Shown piece by piece: positions 13,148 through 20,525 of a stretch of DNA of 37,468 nucleotides. Within the stretch, counting starts at the first letter, position 1. The number at the start of each line of letters is the position of its first letter. A model generated the notes under the pieces. It was given only the letters and a program-made list of their open reading frames with translations, ran no database searches and was not told where the DNA came from. The stretch is from positions 1-37,468 of the forward strand of contig JAKLKC010000061.1 of assembly GCA_023150875.1 (NCBI GenBank). The letters are read 5' to 3'. The stretch comes from Myxococcota bacterium. GTDB taxonomy: Bacteria; Myxococcota_A; UBA796; UBA9615; JAKLKC01. Both the position numbers and the translations under genes were made by a program.

Positions 13148-13804
13148 ATGAGACCCTGGTTCCGCGGCGGCCCGGCGCGCCTTCGGCCCCCCATGGCGGT
13201 GGCGCTGCTCCTCCTCGCGTGCCTGGCGGCCTGCTCCCCCCGGGGGCGGGTGGCCGCGGTCTCGTGGGGCGCCGCGGACGAGGCGGGCCTGGCCCAGGCG
13301 CGGGAGTCGGTGCGCAGCGGCATCGTCGGTCCCGGCGACGTGATCTCGGTGCGGGTGTTCCAGGAGCCCGACCTGAGCGGCGACTACCGCGTGGAGGCGG
13401 ACGGCTCCCTCGTCTTCCCCTTCCTGGAGTCGGTGCCGGTGAAGGACCGCACCCCGGGCGAGATCGCCCAGGAGATCCAGACGCGCCTCTCCCAGGGGTG
13501 GATCCAGGCGCCGGTGGTCTCGGTGTTCGTCAAGGAGTTCAACAGCCGCAAGGTGTTCATCTTCGGCGAGGTGAAGCAGCCCGGCACCCTGCCCTTCACC
13601 GACGGCATGACCATCATCCAGGCCATCACCATCGCCGGCGGCTTCACGCCCGATGCGTTGCGGAACCGTACCAGCGTGGCGCGGACCATCGAGGGCAGCG
13701 AGAGCCGGGTGACGGTGCCGGTGGACCGGATCGCCGAGGGGGAGATCCCGAACTTCCCGCTGCGGCCCGGTGACATCGTGTTCGTCCCGGAGTCCCCGAT
13801 CTGA
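13148..13804 (+). CDS. Wza-type polysaccharide export outer-membrane lipoprotein
   Basis: This 218-residue lipoprotein belongs to the polysaccharide export (PES) family, whose Wza member forms the outer-membrane channel for capsule or exopolysaccharide. The signal peptide ends in lipobox 'LAAC' near residues 25-28. The PES motif 'GPGDVISVRVFQEPDLSGDYRVEADG' is followed by one SLBB domain ('KVFIFGEVKQPGTLPFTDGMTI', 'AGGFTPDALRNRTSV'). It is much shorter than E. coli Wza and lacks the C-terminal helix region, as do many short family members. The ATG at 13148 has GGGAGG just upstream; an open frame further upstream (from 12848) is non-coding in character. It begins the rightward operon, and its stop overlaps an ATG of the next frame. 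Its natural partner is the Wzz/Wzc-type kinase at 5035-7182. Confidence 0.9.
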   Translation: MRPWFRGGPARLRPPMAVALLLLACLAACSPRGRVAAVSWGAADEAGLAQARESVRSGIVGPGDVISVRVFQEPDLSGDYRVEADGSLVFPFLESVPVKDRTPGEIAQEIQTRLSQGWIQAPVVSVFVKEFNSRKVFIFGEVKQPGTLPFTDGMTIIQAITIAGGFTPDALRNRTSVARTIEGSESRVTVPVDRIAEGEIPNFPLRPGDIVFVPESPI

Positions 13805-13830
13805 TGCGCCCCCGGCGGGAGGATGACCCC

Positions 13831-15081
13831 GTGGACAGGCCCAGGAAGGTGCTGTGCGTCGTGGGCGCGCGCCCGAACTTCATGAAGATGGCCCCCATCC
13901 TGGAGGCCATGCGTCCCTATGGCGACACGCTGCGGCCGGTGCTGGTGCACACGGGGCAGCACTACGACGCCGCCATGTCCGACGTGTTCTTCGACGACCT
14001 GGACATCCCGGCGCCGGACCGCTTCCTGTCGGTGGGCTCGGGCTCCCACGCCGAGCAGACCGGGCGCACGATGATGGCGTTCGAGCGCTGCGTGGCCGAG
14101 GAGGCGCCCGACCTGGTGGTGGTGGTGGGGGACGTCAACTCCACCCTCGCCTGCGCTTTGGTGGCCGCCAAGGCCCAGGTGCCCCTGGCCCACGTCGAGG
14201 CCGGCCTGCGCTCCCGGGACCCGTCGATGCCCGAGGAGACCAACCGCCGGGTCGCCGACCTGCTCTCGGACCTGCTGTTCACCCACTGCCGCGAGGCCGA
14301 CGAGAACCTGCTCGGCGAGGGGATCGACCCGTCCCGGATCTTGTTCGCCGGCAACGTGATGATCGACTCGGTCCTGAGGTGGCGTTCCCGCGCCCGGGCC
14401 CCCCGGGGCTTCGCGGGGGCCGGCCTCCCGGAGGGGGGGTACGGCCTGGTCACCCTGCACCGCCCGGCGCTGGTGGACGACCCGTCCAAGCTGGTCCCCT
14501 TCGTGGGCACCCTGGTCGGGCTCTCCCGCGAGGTCCCGTTCCTCTACCCCGTCCACCCCCGCACCCTCGGGAAGATGCGGGAGTTCGGGCTCGTCCCCGA
14601 GGGCTTCGAGGCCGACCTCTCCCCCCTGCCGGGCTCCCGCCTCCACCTGTGCCCGCCCCTGCGCTACCTGGAGTTCCTGTGGGTCATGGACCGCGCCCGG
14701 CTGGTGGTGACGGACTCCGGCGGGATCCAGGAGGAGACCTCGGCCCTGGGGGTGCCCTGCCTGACGGCCCGGGACAACACCGAGCGGGGCGTCACCCTGA
14801 CCGAAGGCACGGCCCGCCTCGTCGGCACGGACCCCGCGGCCCTGCCCCGGGCGGTGGCCGAGACCCTCTCGAGGCCCCGCCCGGGGCCCCGACTCCCGGA
14901 GCGGTGGGACGGGAGGGCCGCCCGGAGGATCGCCGCCCTGCTGGACGCCTGGGCCCGGGGGGAGCCCGACCTGGGGGCCGTCCTCCAGCGTCTCGTGACC
15001 CCGGCGGCCACCCGCGCCGCCCCCGCCCCGGGGCCGACCGCCCCCGGACATCGCCCGAGCCGCCCGGAGGCCCCCGCATGA
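13831..15081 (+). CDS. wecB: UDP-N-acetylglucosamine 2-epimerase (non-hydrolysing)
   Basis: This enzyme interconverts UDP-GlcNAc and UDP-ManNAc in the cytoplasm, feeding ManNAc-type sugars into surface polymers. Diagnostic blocks are 'VLCVVGARPNFMKMAPIL', 'HTGQHYDAAMSDVFF', 'HVEAGLRS' with 'PEETNRRVAD', 'AGNVMIDS', 'YPVHPRT' and 'VVTDSGGIQEE'. The usual 'HRRENVG' is replaced by 'HRPALVDDP', a variant. The GTG at 13831 (GGGAGG eight bases upstream) gives a family-like N-terminus; an ATG at 13804 overlapping the previous stop (TGATG) is the alternative and adds nine residues. The C-terminus has a Pro/Ala-rich tail beyond the catalytic fold. It is followed by an overlapping ATGA start. Confidence 0.9.
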   Translation: MDRPRKVLCVVGARPNFMKMAPILEAMRPYGDTLRPVLVHTGQHYDAAMSDVFFDDLDIPAPDRFLSVGSGSHAEQTGRTMMAFERCVAEEAPDLVVVVGDVNSTLACALVAAKAQVPLAHVEAGLRSRDPSMPEETNRRVADLLSDLLFTHCREADENLLGEGIDPSRILFAGNVMIDSVLRWRSRARAPRGFAGAGLPEGGYGLVTLHRPALVDDPSKLVPFVGTLVGLSREVPFLYPVHPRTLGKMREFGLVPEGFEADLSPLPGSRLHLCPPLRYLEFLWVMDRARLVVTDSGGIQEETSALGVPCLTARDNTERGVTLTEGTARLVGTDPAALPRAVAETLSRPRPGPRLPERWDGRAARRIAALLDAWARGEPDLGAVLQRLVTPAATRAAPAPGPTAPGHRPSRPEAPA

Positions 15082-17057
15082 GCGAGCCGAAGCACCTCGC
15101 CCCCGTCGGCGCCGACCGCACCATCGAGCTGCTGCCCCGCCCCCTCCTGCAAGGGCGCCGCTCCATCGCGTTCCTGGTCCAGGCGGGGCTGTTGGCGGCG
15201 GCCTACGTCCTGGCGTTCATGGTGCGCTTCGACTTCCGGGTCCCCGAGGCGTACGCCCGCACCCTCTGGCTGTCCCTGCCGGGGGCCCTGGCGGTGAAGC
15301 TGGTGGTGTTCACCATGTTCCGCCTCCACCAGGGCTGGTGGCGCTACGCGGGGCTCCGGGACCTGGAGACCCTGGTCAAGGCCTCCGCCGTCGCCGCCGT
15401 CGGCGCGATGACCATCAACTACATGGCGCTGGAGATGCGGACCGTCCCGCGTTCGATCTACCTGCTGGATCCGCTGCTGAGCGTGATCCTGGTGGGCGGG
15501 ATGCGCCTCGCGGTGCGGATCTTCCGGGAGCGCCTCATGGCCTCCCGGCATCCCCAGGGCCCGGCGATCCGGGTGCTGATCGTGGGCACCGGCGACGCCG
15601 CCGAGGCCCTGCTCCGCGGGCTCGGGAGGCCGTCGGGGACGCGGTACAAGGTGGTGGGTCTGCTGGACGACGACGACACCCGTCACGGCCTGCGGATCCA
15701 CGGGGTGCCCGTCCTCGGGGGGACCGACCGGATCGGCGCCGAGGTGCAGAAGGGCAACGTCCAGGAGGTCGTCTTCGCCCAGGCGTCCCTGACCCGGGTG
15801 GACATGCAGCGCATCGTCGCCCGGTGCGAGGGCCGGGGGGTGAGGTTCCGGGTGCTCCCCAAGGACTCGGGCTCCCTGGTGGACCACCGCATGATGCAGG
15901 CGCTTCGGGACGTGCAGCTCGAGGACCTGCTGGGGCGCGCCCCCGTCCCCCTGGAGAGCGAGTCCGTCCGGGACCTGGTCCAGGGCAAGGTGGTCCTGGT
16001 CAGCGGCGCCGGAGGCTCCATCGGCTCGGAGCTGGTGCGCCAGGTCGTCCGCCACCACCCCGCCCGCCTGATCCTCCTGGAGCGCGCCGAGAACGCCCTG
16101 TTCCTCCTGACCGAGGAGCTGACGGAGAAGGAGCCGGGCCTCTCGTGGGAGCCGGTGGTGGGGGACGTGACCGACGAGCCCCTCCTGGACGCCGTCTTCG
16201 CCCGTTCCCGCCCCCACGTGGTGGTCCACGCCGCGGCCCACAAGCACGTCCCCATGATGGAGCACAACGCCAGCGAGGCGGTGCGGAACAACGTCTTCGG
16301 CACCCTCTCCCTCGCCCGCGCGGCAGCCCGGCACCGGGCCGACACCTTCGTGCTGATCTCCACCGACAAGGCGGTGAACCCCACCTCGGTGATGGGCACC
16401 ACCAAGAGGGTGGCGGAGCTGGTGGTCCAGGGGATGGCCTCGGCGCACCCCGAGACCCGCTTCGTGGCGGTCCGCTTCGGGAACGTGCTGGGCTCCAACG
16501 GCAGCGTGGTGCCGACGTTCAAGCAGCAGATCGCCCGGGGGGGGCCGGTGACGGTGACCCACCCCGACATGCGGCGCTACTTCATGACCATCCCCGAGGC
16601 GAGCCAGCTCGTCCTGACCGCCGCGGCCCTGGGCCAGGGGGGGGAGGTCTTCATCCTGGACATGGACGAGCCGGTGCGGATCGTGGACATGGCCCGGAAC
16701 CTGATCCGCCTGGCGGGCCTCCGCCCCGACGAGGACGTCAAGATCGTCTACACCGGCCTGCGCCCGGGCGAGAAGCTGTTCGAGGAGCTGAGCGTGGAGG
16801 GGGAGGGCACCCGCAAGACCCGCCACGAGAAGATCTTCATGGGCAAGGTGGCCTCCCTGCCCACGGACGTGCTGGCGGAGGGCCTCCAGGCGCTCCGCCA
16901 GGCGGCGGACGACCACCAGGAGCGGGCGGTGCGGGAGTGCCTGGAGGCGCTGGTGGCCGAGGCCCGGCTCTCGCCAGCGCCGGCCCGGGCCGCCGAGCCC
17001 CTGCTGCCCGCCGCCGTGGCTGCTCCTTCGCCCAAGGTCTCCCGGTCCCACCACTGA
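15078..17057 (+). CDS. CapD/FlaA1-type membrane-bound nucleotide-sugar epimerase/dehydratase
   Basis: This 659-residue protein has an N-terminal half with four or so membrane helices and a CoA-binding-like Rossmann domain ('RVLIVGTGDAAEALLRGLG'). Its C-terminal half is an extended short-chain dehydrogenase domain of the WbpM/CapD/PglF type. The NAD motif is 'VSGAGGSIGSEL' near residues 309-320. The active-site block 'STDKAVNPTSVMGTTKR' near 428-444 has Met in place of the usual Tyr, as in the Ser-Met-Lys-type enzymes of this family. Such enzymes make 4-keto-6-deoxy or C5-epimerised UDP-HexNAc for surface glycans. The ATG overlaps the epimerase stop as ATGA and has GGAGG upstream. It ends the rightward operon, 31 bp before a convergent gene. 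Confidence 0.92.
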   Translation: MSEPKHLAPVGADRTIELLPRPLLQGRRSIAFLVQAGLLAAAYVLAFMVRFDFRVPEAYARTLWLSLPGALAVKLVVFTMFRLHQGWWRYAGLRDLETLVKASAVAAVGAMTINYMALEMRTVPRSIYLLDPLLSVILVGGMRLAVRIFRERLMASRHPQGPAIRVLIVGTGDAAEALLRGLGRPSGTRYKVVGLLDDDDTRHGLRIHGVPVLGGTDRIGAEVQKGNVQEVVFAQASLTRVDMQRIVARCEGRGVRFRVLPKDSGSLVDHRMMQALRDVQLEDLLGRAPVPLESESVRDLVQGKVVLVSGAGGSIGSELVRQVVRHHPARLILLERAENALFLLTEELTEKEPGLSWEPVVGDVTDEPLLDAVFARSRPHVVVHAAAHKHVPMMEHNASEAVRNNVFGTLSLARAAARHRADTFVLISTDKAVNPTSVMGTTKRVAELVVQGMASAHPETRFVAVRFGNVLGSNGSVVPTFKQQIARGGPVTVTHPDMRRYFMTIPEASQLVLTAAALGQGGEVFILDMDEPVRIVDMARNLIRLAGLRPDEDVKIVYTGLRPGEKLFEELSVEGEGTRKTRHEKIFMGKVASLPTDVLAEGLQALRQAADDHQERAVRECLEALVAEARLSPAPARAAEPLLPAAVAAPSPKVSRSHH

Positions 17058-17061
17058 GCGT

Positions 17062-17090
17062 GAACCGAAGGAGGTCGGCGCCGCCGGTTC
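17062..17090. terminator. Weak inverted repeat between convergent genes
   Basis: GAACCG (17062-17067) and CGGTTC (17085-17090) are perfect 6-bp arms with a 17-base intervening segment. The right arm runs into the protease stop codon. It lies between two convergent genes, the expected place for a shared terminator, but the loop is long and there is no T-run. Confidence 0.3.
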
Positions 17091-18366
17091 AGCGCCCGCC
17101 GCGCCGCCGTCCCGCCCAGGCGAACGCCACGAGCCCGAGGGCCGCCCCCGCGCCGGGCCCGCCCGAGGTGGCGCCGTCGCAAGAGCACCCCCGGGCGCTG
17201 CGGCCGCCGCCGTCCCCGACGTCATCGTCGTCATCGTCGTCGGCCGCGTCGTCGTCCCCCGCGGCGTCGTCGTCGGAGGGGGACTCGGCGGGGAGAACCT
17301 CCACGGAGACGGTCACCACCGACGAGGCGGGGGGGACGCCGTCGTCGGTCACCCGGACGCGCACCTCGTCCTCGCCCTCCACGTCCTCGGCGGCGGTGTA
17401 GACCACCAACCCCGCGGCGTCCACGGTGGCCTCCCCGAGGGCCGGGGCGTTCTCCACCGCGTAGGTGTGGGTGTCCCCGGCGTCGGGGTCGTTGGGGTGG
17501 ACCTGGCTGCTGGACGTGTCCCCCTCCCGCACCGAGATGGGCTCGGCGGAGGGCACGGGCGCCCCGTTGGGATCGCAGTCGGGCTCCTCGAGGATCCTCC
17601 CCGAGGTCTCCTCGATCCAGTCGACGATGGCGTCGGGGCGGGCGTAGATCCCCCCGTCGCCGCAGGGATGGGACGAGCCGTTGACCGCCCGGGACGTGAT
17701 CCCCACCAGGAAGGGACCCTCCTTGGTCATCAGGTAGAGGGGGCCGCCGGAGTCGCCGAAGCAGGAGTCCACGCCGTCGCCGCCCGCGGTCAGCTCTCCC
17801 CCCGGGCTCACGTTGCGGTTGCATCCCTGGGACAGGTCGTCGCAGTCGGCGTCGTCGATGGCGGTGATCGCCTCCCGCAGCTTGCTGTCGTACTGGGTGC
17901 CGTTCTGGTTCGTGGCGCCGTAGCCCACGATGGCCACCTCGGCGCCGTCGGCGAGGTAGCGGTCGAGGATGCAGCTCCGGGCGATGGCCCGGGGCGCGAC
18001 GCTGGAGGGGGACTCCAGGATCAGCAGCGAGACGTCGTAGGTGGACCAGGAGTTGGGGTACTCCTCGGTGACGGCGACGTCGATGCTCTCCCCGGGCTCG
18101 GTGTAGTCGTCGACCCCCAGCTTCACCTTCGAGATCCCCCCCGCGCAGTGGCCGGCGGTGAGCACGACGTCGGGGGCGACCAGCACCCCCGTGCACCCCG
18201 GCTGGTTGCCGAAGTACACGGCGGCGGTGTCGGGCCAGCGGTTGTCGTTCACCACCTGCCCCCCGACCACGCCCGCCACCGGCGGGTCCTCGGCGGGGGG
18301 AGCGGCGTGGGCCGCGCCGGGCAGGGCGGCGGCGATGAGGGGGGCGAGGGCTCGGGTCCAGGGCAT
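17089..18366 (-). CDS. Secreted trypsin-like serine protease with MYXO-CTERM-like anchor
   Basis: This is a 425-residue exported S1 protease. It has a signal peptide to about residue 21 ('PGAAHAAPP'), an activation-like site 'VVGGQVVNDNRWPDTAAV', and the catalytic triad His73 ('LTAGHC'), Asp111 ('STYDVSLLIL') and Ser206 ('GDSGGP'). A cadherin-like beta domain spans about 305-375. An Asp-rich stalk follows, and then 'GCSCDGA', a hydrophobic helix and a terminal 'AGRRRGGR'. That tail looks like the MYXO-CTERM sorting signal used for surface anchoring in myxobacteria. The ATG at 18366 is behind GGAG and begins the signal peptide; the frame is open to 18432. A possible -10 (TACCAT, reverse strand at 18474-18479) lies about 110 bp upstream. 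The substrate is unknown. Confidence 0.88.
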   Translation of the reverse strand: MPWTRALAPLIAAALPGAAHAAPPAEDPPVAGVVGGQVVNDNRWPDTAAVYFGNQPGCTGVLVAPDVVLTAGHCAGGISKVKLGVDDYTEPGESIDVAVTEEYPNSWSTYDVSLLILESPSSVAPRAIARSCILDRYLADGAEVAIVGYGATNQNGTQYDSKLREAITAIDDADCDDLSQGCNRNVSPGGELTAGGDGVDSCFGDSGGPLYLMTKEGPFLVGITSRAVNGSSHPCGDGGIYARPDAIVDWIEETSGRILEEPDCDPNGAPVPSAEPISVREGDTSSSQVHPNDPDAGDTHTYAVENAPALGEATVDAAGLVVYTAAEDVEGEDEVRVRVTDDGVPPASSVVTVSVEVLPAESPSDDDAAGDDDAADDDDDDDVGDGGGRSARGCSCDGATSGGPGAGAALGLVAFAWAGRRRGGR

Positions 18367-18645
18367 GGGGGCTCCGGCTCGGACGGGGCCCGCGGGGGGG
18401 AAGGGCGGGCGAGGTCGCACCGGGGGCCGCACCGCCGACCCCCTCGGCGGGGTCCGGCACCCGGGACTCGCGCATGGTAGCGCCCGGATCGCGGATCAGG
18501 AAGGAGGGATTCGGGGGCCGGAGATCCGGAGGCGCGGGCAGGGCTCCGCCATCGCCGAAGCCCCGTCGTGCGCGCTCGGGCACGGGCAGGGGCACGGGCT
18601 CGGGCACGAAGTCGGAGAGGACCCCCGAGGTTCGTGCTCCGGACG

Positions 18646-18906
18646 TCACACCGAGTCGGCGATCACCTCCCAGTTCGTCACCCGGCGGTCGCAGGCGCCG
18701 CAGTCCGGCAGGCGCAGGCCCTTGCGGACGGCGTGGACGACGCCGCAGTCGAAGCAGCGGTAGCGGGCGGTGAAGGGGGCCGCGGTGCCGGCGAGCAGGA
18801 GCAGGTGCCGGGCGGCGGCGAAGGCGGCGGTGAACTGCGGGGCGTCCGTGCCCCTACCGGTGGAGCCGGTGGAGACGCCCCGGGGCGTCGGGTTCGCGGA
18901 GATCAT
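18646..18906 (-). CDS. Small zinc-ribbon protein
   Basis: This 86-residue protein has a Cys-rich C-terminus: 'YRCFDCGVVHAVRKGLRLPDCGACDRR', with two CxxC knuckles typical of a rubredoxin-like zinc ribbon. The N-terminal 50 residues are low in complexity apart from an Ala/Leu-rich helix. The frame is open to 19008, but the ATG at 18906 has a strong GGGAGG five bases upstream and is chosen. It is transcribed away from the eRF1-like protein gene, which also ends in a zinc ribbon. No function can be named; a role in binding RNA or a protein partner is only a possibility. Confidence 0.75.
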   Translation of the reverse strand: MISANPTPRGVSTGSTGRGTDAPQFTAAFAAARHLLLLAGTAAPFTARYRCFDCGVVHAVRKGLRLPDCGACDRRVTNWEVIADSV

Positions 18907-19093
18907 GTTCCTCCCATTCGCGGATCGAGGCCCTACTTCTCGGCATTCGCCAGCGGATCTGCAATCGACACGCCGGGCTCCCCTGGGGTGGGCGGTGGGA
19001 CTCCCCACGGGGGGAGCGCGGCGCGGTGCCGGGCGGCTCCGGGGAAGTTAACGCCGGGACCGGGCGTGGCCAGGGGCTGGGGCGGCCCCGGCG

Positions 19094-19109
19094 TGGCGCC
19101 CCCCTTGCA
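19094..19109 (+). promoter_or_regulatory. Candidate sigma-54 promoter
   Basis: TGGC at 19094-19097, exactly seven bases, then TTGCA at 19105-19109. This is the -24/-12 geometry of sigma-54 promoters (consensus TGGCACG-N4-TTGCA). Transcription would start about 12 bases downstream, near 19121, leaving a leader of under 30 bases before the ATG at 19149. Sigma-54 promoters are abundant in Myxococcota. An activator site was not identified in the gap upstream. Confidence 0.55.
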
Positions 19110-19148
19110 GCCCCCCGTTCCGGGGGCCGGGACCCCCGCGGAGGAGCC

Positions 19149-20408
19149 ATGGACCTGCTGCGGATCGACGAGCCGGGGGAGGCCATCAGCCCCACCTTCC
19201 TCCTGGACGCGAAGGTGAGGGAGCTGGCGGGGATCGAGGCCGACAGCCCGCGGATCCTCAGCGTCTACCTGGACCTCACCATCCGGGACGCGCCGCGGCG
19301 GGAGCGGGCCCGGATCGACGCCAAGACCGGGCTGGCCCGGGTGGACCGGGTCGCCGAGGCCCGGGAGGCGGGGGGGATCGACCGGGGGGTGGCCAAGGTC
19401 GACGTGGACAAGGCCCGGGAGCGGATCGGGTCCTGGACCGCCCCCGGCGCCCAGGCCCCCGGGCGGGGGGTGGCGATGTTCCTCTCCGCGGAGGACGGCC
19501 TCGACCTGCTGGTGGCGGCTCCCGAGCCCTTCACGAACGAGGTCCGGGCCTCCCGGGGGGCCGTGCTGGTGCCCCTGGTCCGCTTGATGGACGAGGGCTC
19601 CGACGCCGTGCTGGTGCTGGTGGACCGCGACCGCTCCCGGATCGTCCACTTCGCCCTCGGCGCCGAGGTCGCCACGATGCACCTGGAGTTCGACGTCGCG
19701 CCCCGGCACCGGCAGGGGGACTGGGGCAACCGCACCCGCCCCCGCTACTCCGGCGGTGCGCTGAACGCGCCGGGCCTCGCGGCCCAGGGGCCCTGGTCGC
19801 GGCAGCCGACCCCCCACTACCAGGAGCACATGGAGTCCGAGGTCGCCGAGCACCACCGCGCCCTGGCCGAGGAGGTGATGCGCCTGTACGCCGGGATCGG
19901 CACCCCCCGCCTCGTGGTGCACGGTCCCGAAGGCGTGAAGGAGGCGTTCGAGCGCCACCTGCCCGACGAGGTGCGCGGGCGGGTGGAGCACGTCCGGGGC
20001 CTCGACCCCGCCCACCCCCAGGGGGACCTGAGGGCCTGGATCACGCGCTACGTCGCGGAGAAGCGCTCCCAGGACGTGCGGGACGGGCTCGCCCGGGCCC
20101 ACGGGGCGGCCCTCGCCGGGGGGCACGGCGCGATGGAGCCCCAGGCGGTGTTGGACGCCCTCCAGGGGCGGCGGGTGATGGACCTCTACTTCGACGCGCA
20201 GATGGTCGCCGAGGCTCGCCAGTGCTCGGACTGCGGCCACCTCCAGCTCGCCGGCACGGAATGCGCCGCCTGCGGGGCGGACACCGGGTCCGTGGACCTG
20301 GGGGAGGCCATGGTCCGACTCGCCCTGGAACAGGACGCGGGCGTCCACCCCGTGGAGGGGGACGAGACCATGCGGCGGTTGCAGGCGGTGGCGAGGCTGC
20401 GGTTCTGA
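19149..20408 (+). CDS. Bacterial eRF1-like (baeRF / Vms1-type) protein
   Basis: This is a 419-residue cytoplasmic protein with the layout of bacterial relatives of archaeo-eukaryotic release factor eRF1 and the peptidyl-tRNA hydrolase Vms1/ANKZF1. An N-terminal domain contains 'SPRILSVYLDLT'. The central domain contains 'VLVLVDRDRSRIVHFALG', the polar segment 'APRHRQGDWGNRTRPRYSGG' and 'HYQEHMESEVAEHHRALAEEV'. Next come 'LVVHGPEGVKEAFERHLPDEV' and a C-terminal zinc ribbon, 'CSDCGHLQLAGTECAACG'. The family is suspected of acting on stalled or non-productive ribosomes, but bacterial members are poorly characterised. The ATG at 19149 follows GGAGGAG; the open frame to 19026 is leader. A sigma-54-like promoter sits 40 bp upstream. 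Confidence 0.78.
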   Translation: MDLLRIDEPGEAISPTFLLDAKVRELAGIEADSPRILSVYLDLTIRDAPRRERARIDAKTGLARVDRVAEAREAGGIDRGVAKVDVDKARERIGSWTAPGAQAPGRGVAMFLSAEDGLDLLVAAPEPFTNEVRASRGAVLVPLVRLMDEGSDAVLVLVDRDRSRIVHFALGAEVATMHLEFDVAPRHRQGDWGNRTRPRYSGGALNAPGLAAQGPWSRQPTPHYQEHMESEVAEHHRALAEEVMRLYAGIGTPRLVVHGPEGVKEAFERHLPDEVRGRVEHVRGLDPAHPQGDLRAWITRYVAEKRSQDVRDGLARAHGAALAGGHGAMEPQAVLDALQGRRVMDLYFDAQMVAEARQCSDCGHLQLAGTECAACGADTGSVDLGEAMVRLALEQDAGVHPVEGDETMRRLQAVARLRF

Positions 20409-20525
20409 GCCGGCCGGGCCGGGACGTGCCCGGGGCCCGTGGGCCCGCCGCCGCCGGGGTGATTATCCTCCGGGACGGAGGCGAGGCCGCCCCGCGGGGG
20501 CCCGCGCCGGGGGTGGGCGACGCGC

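Noticed and set aside
18577-18610. Small GGGCAC-rich direct repeats
   Set aside because: This is a short low-complexity run in a GC-rich intergenic stretch (about 5 copies of GGGCACG/GGGCTCG-like words), with no sign of function.
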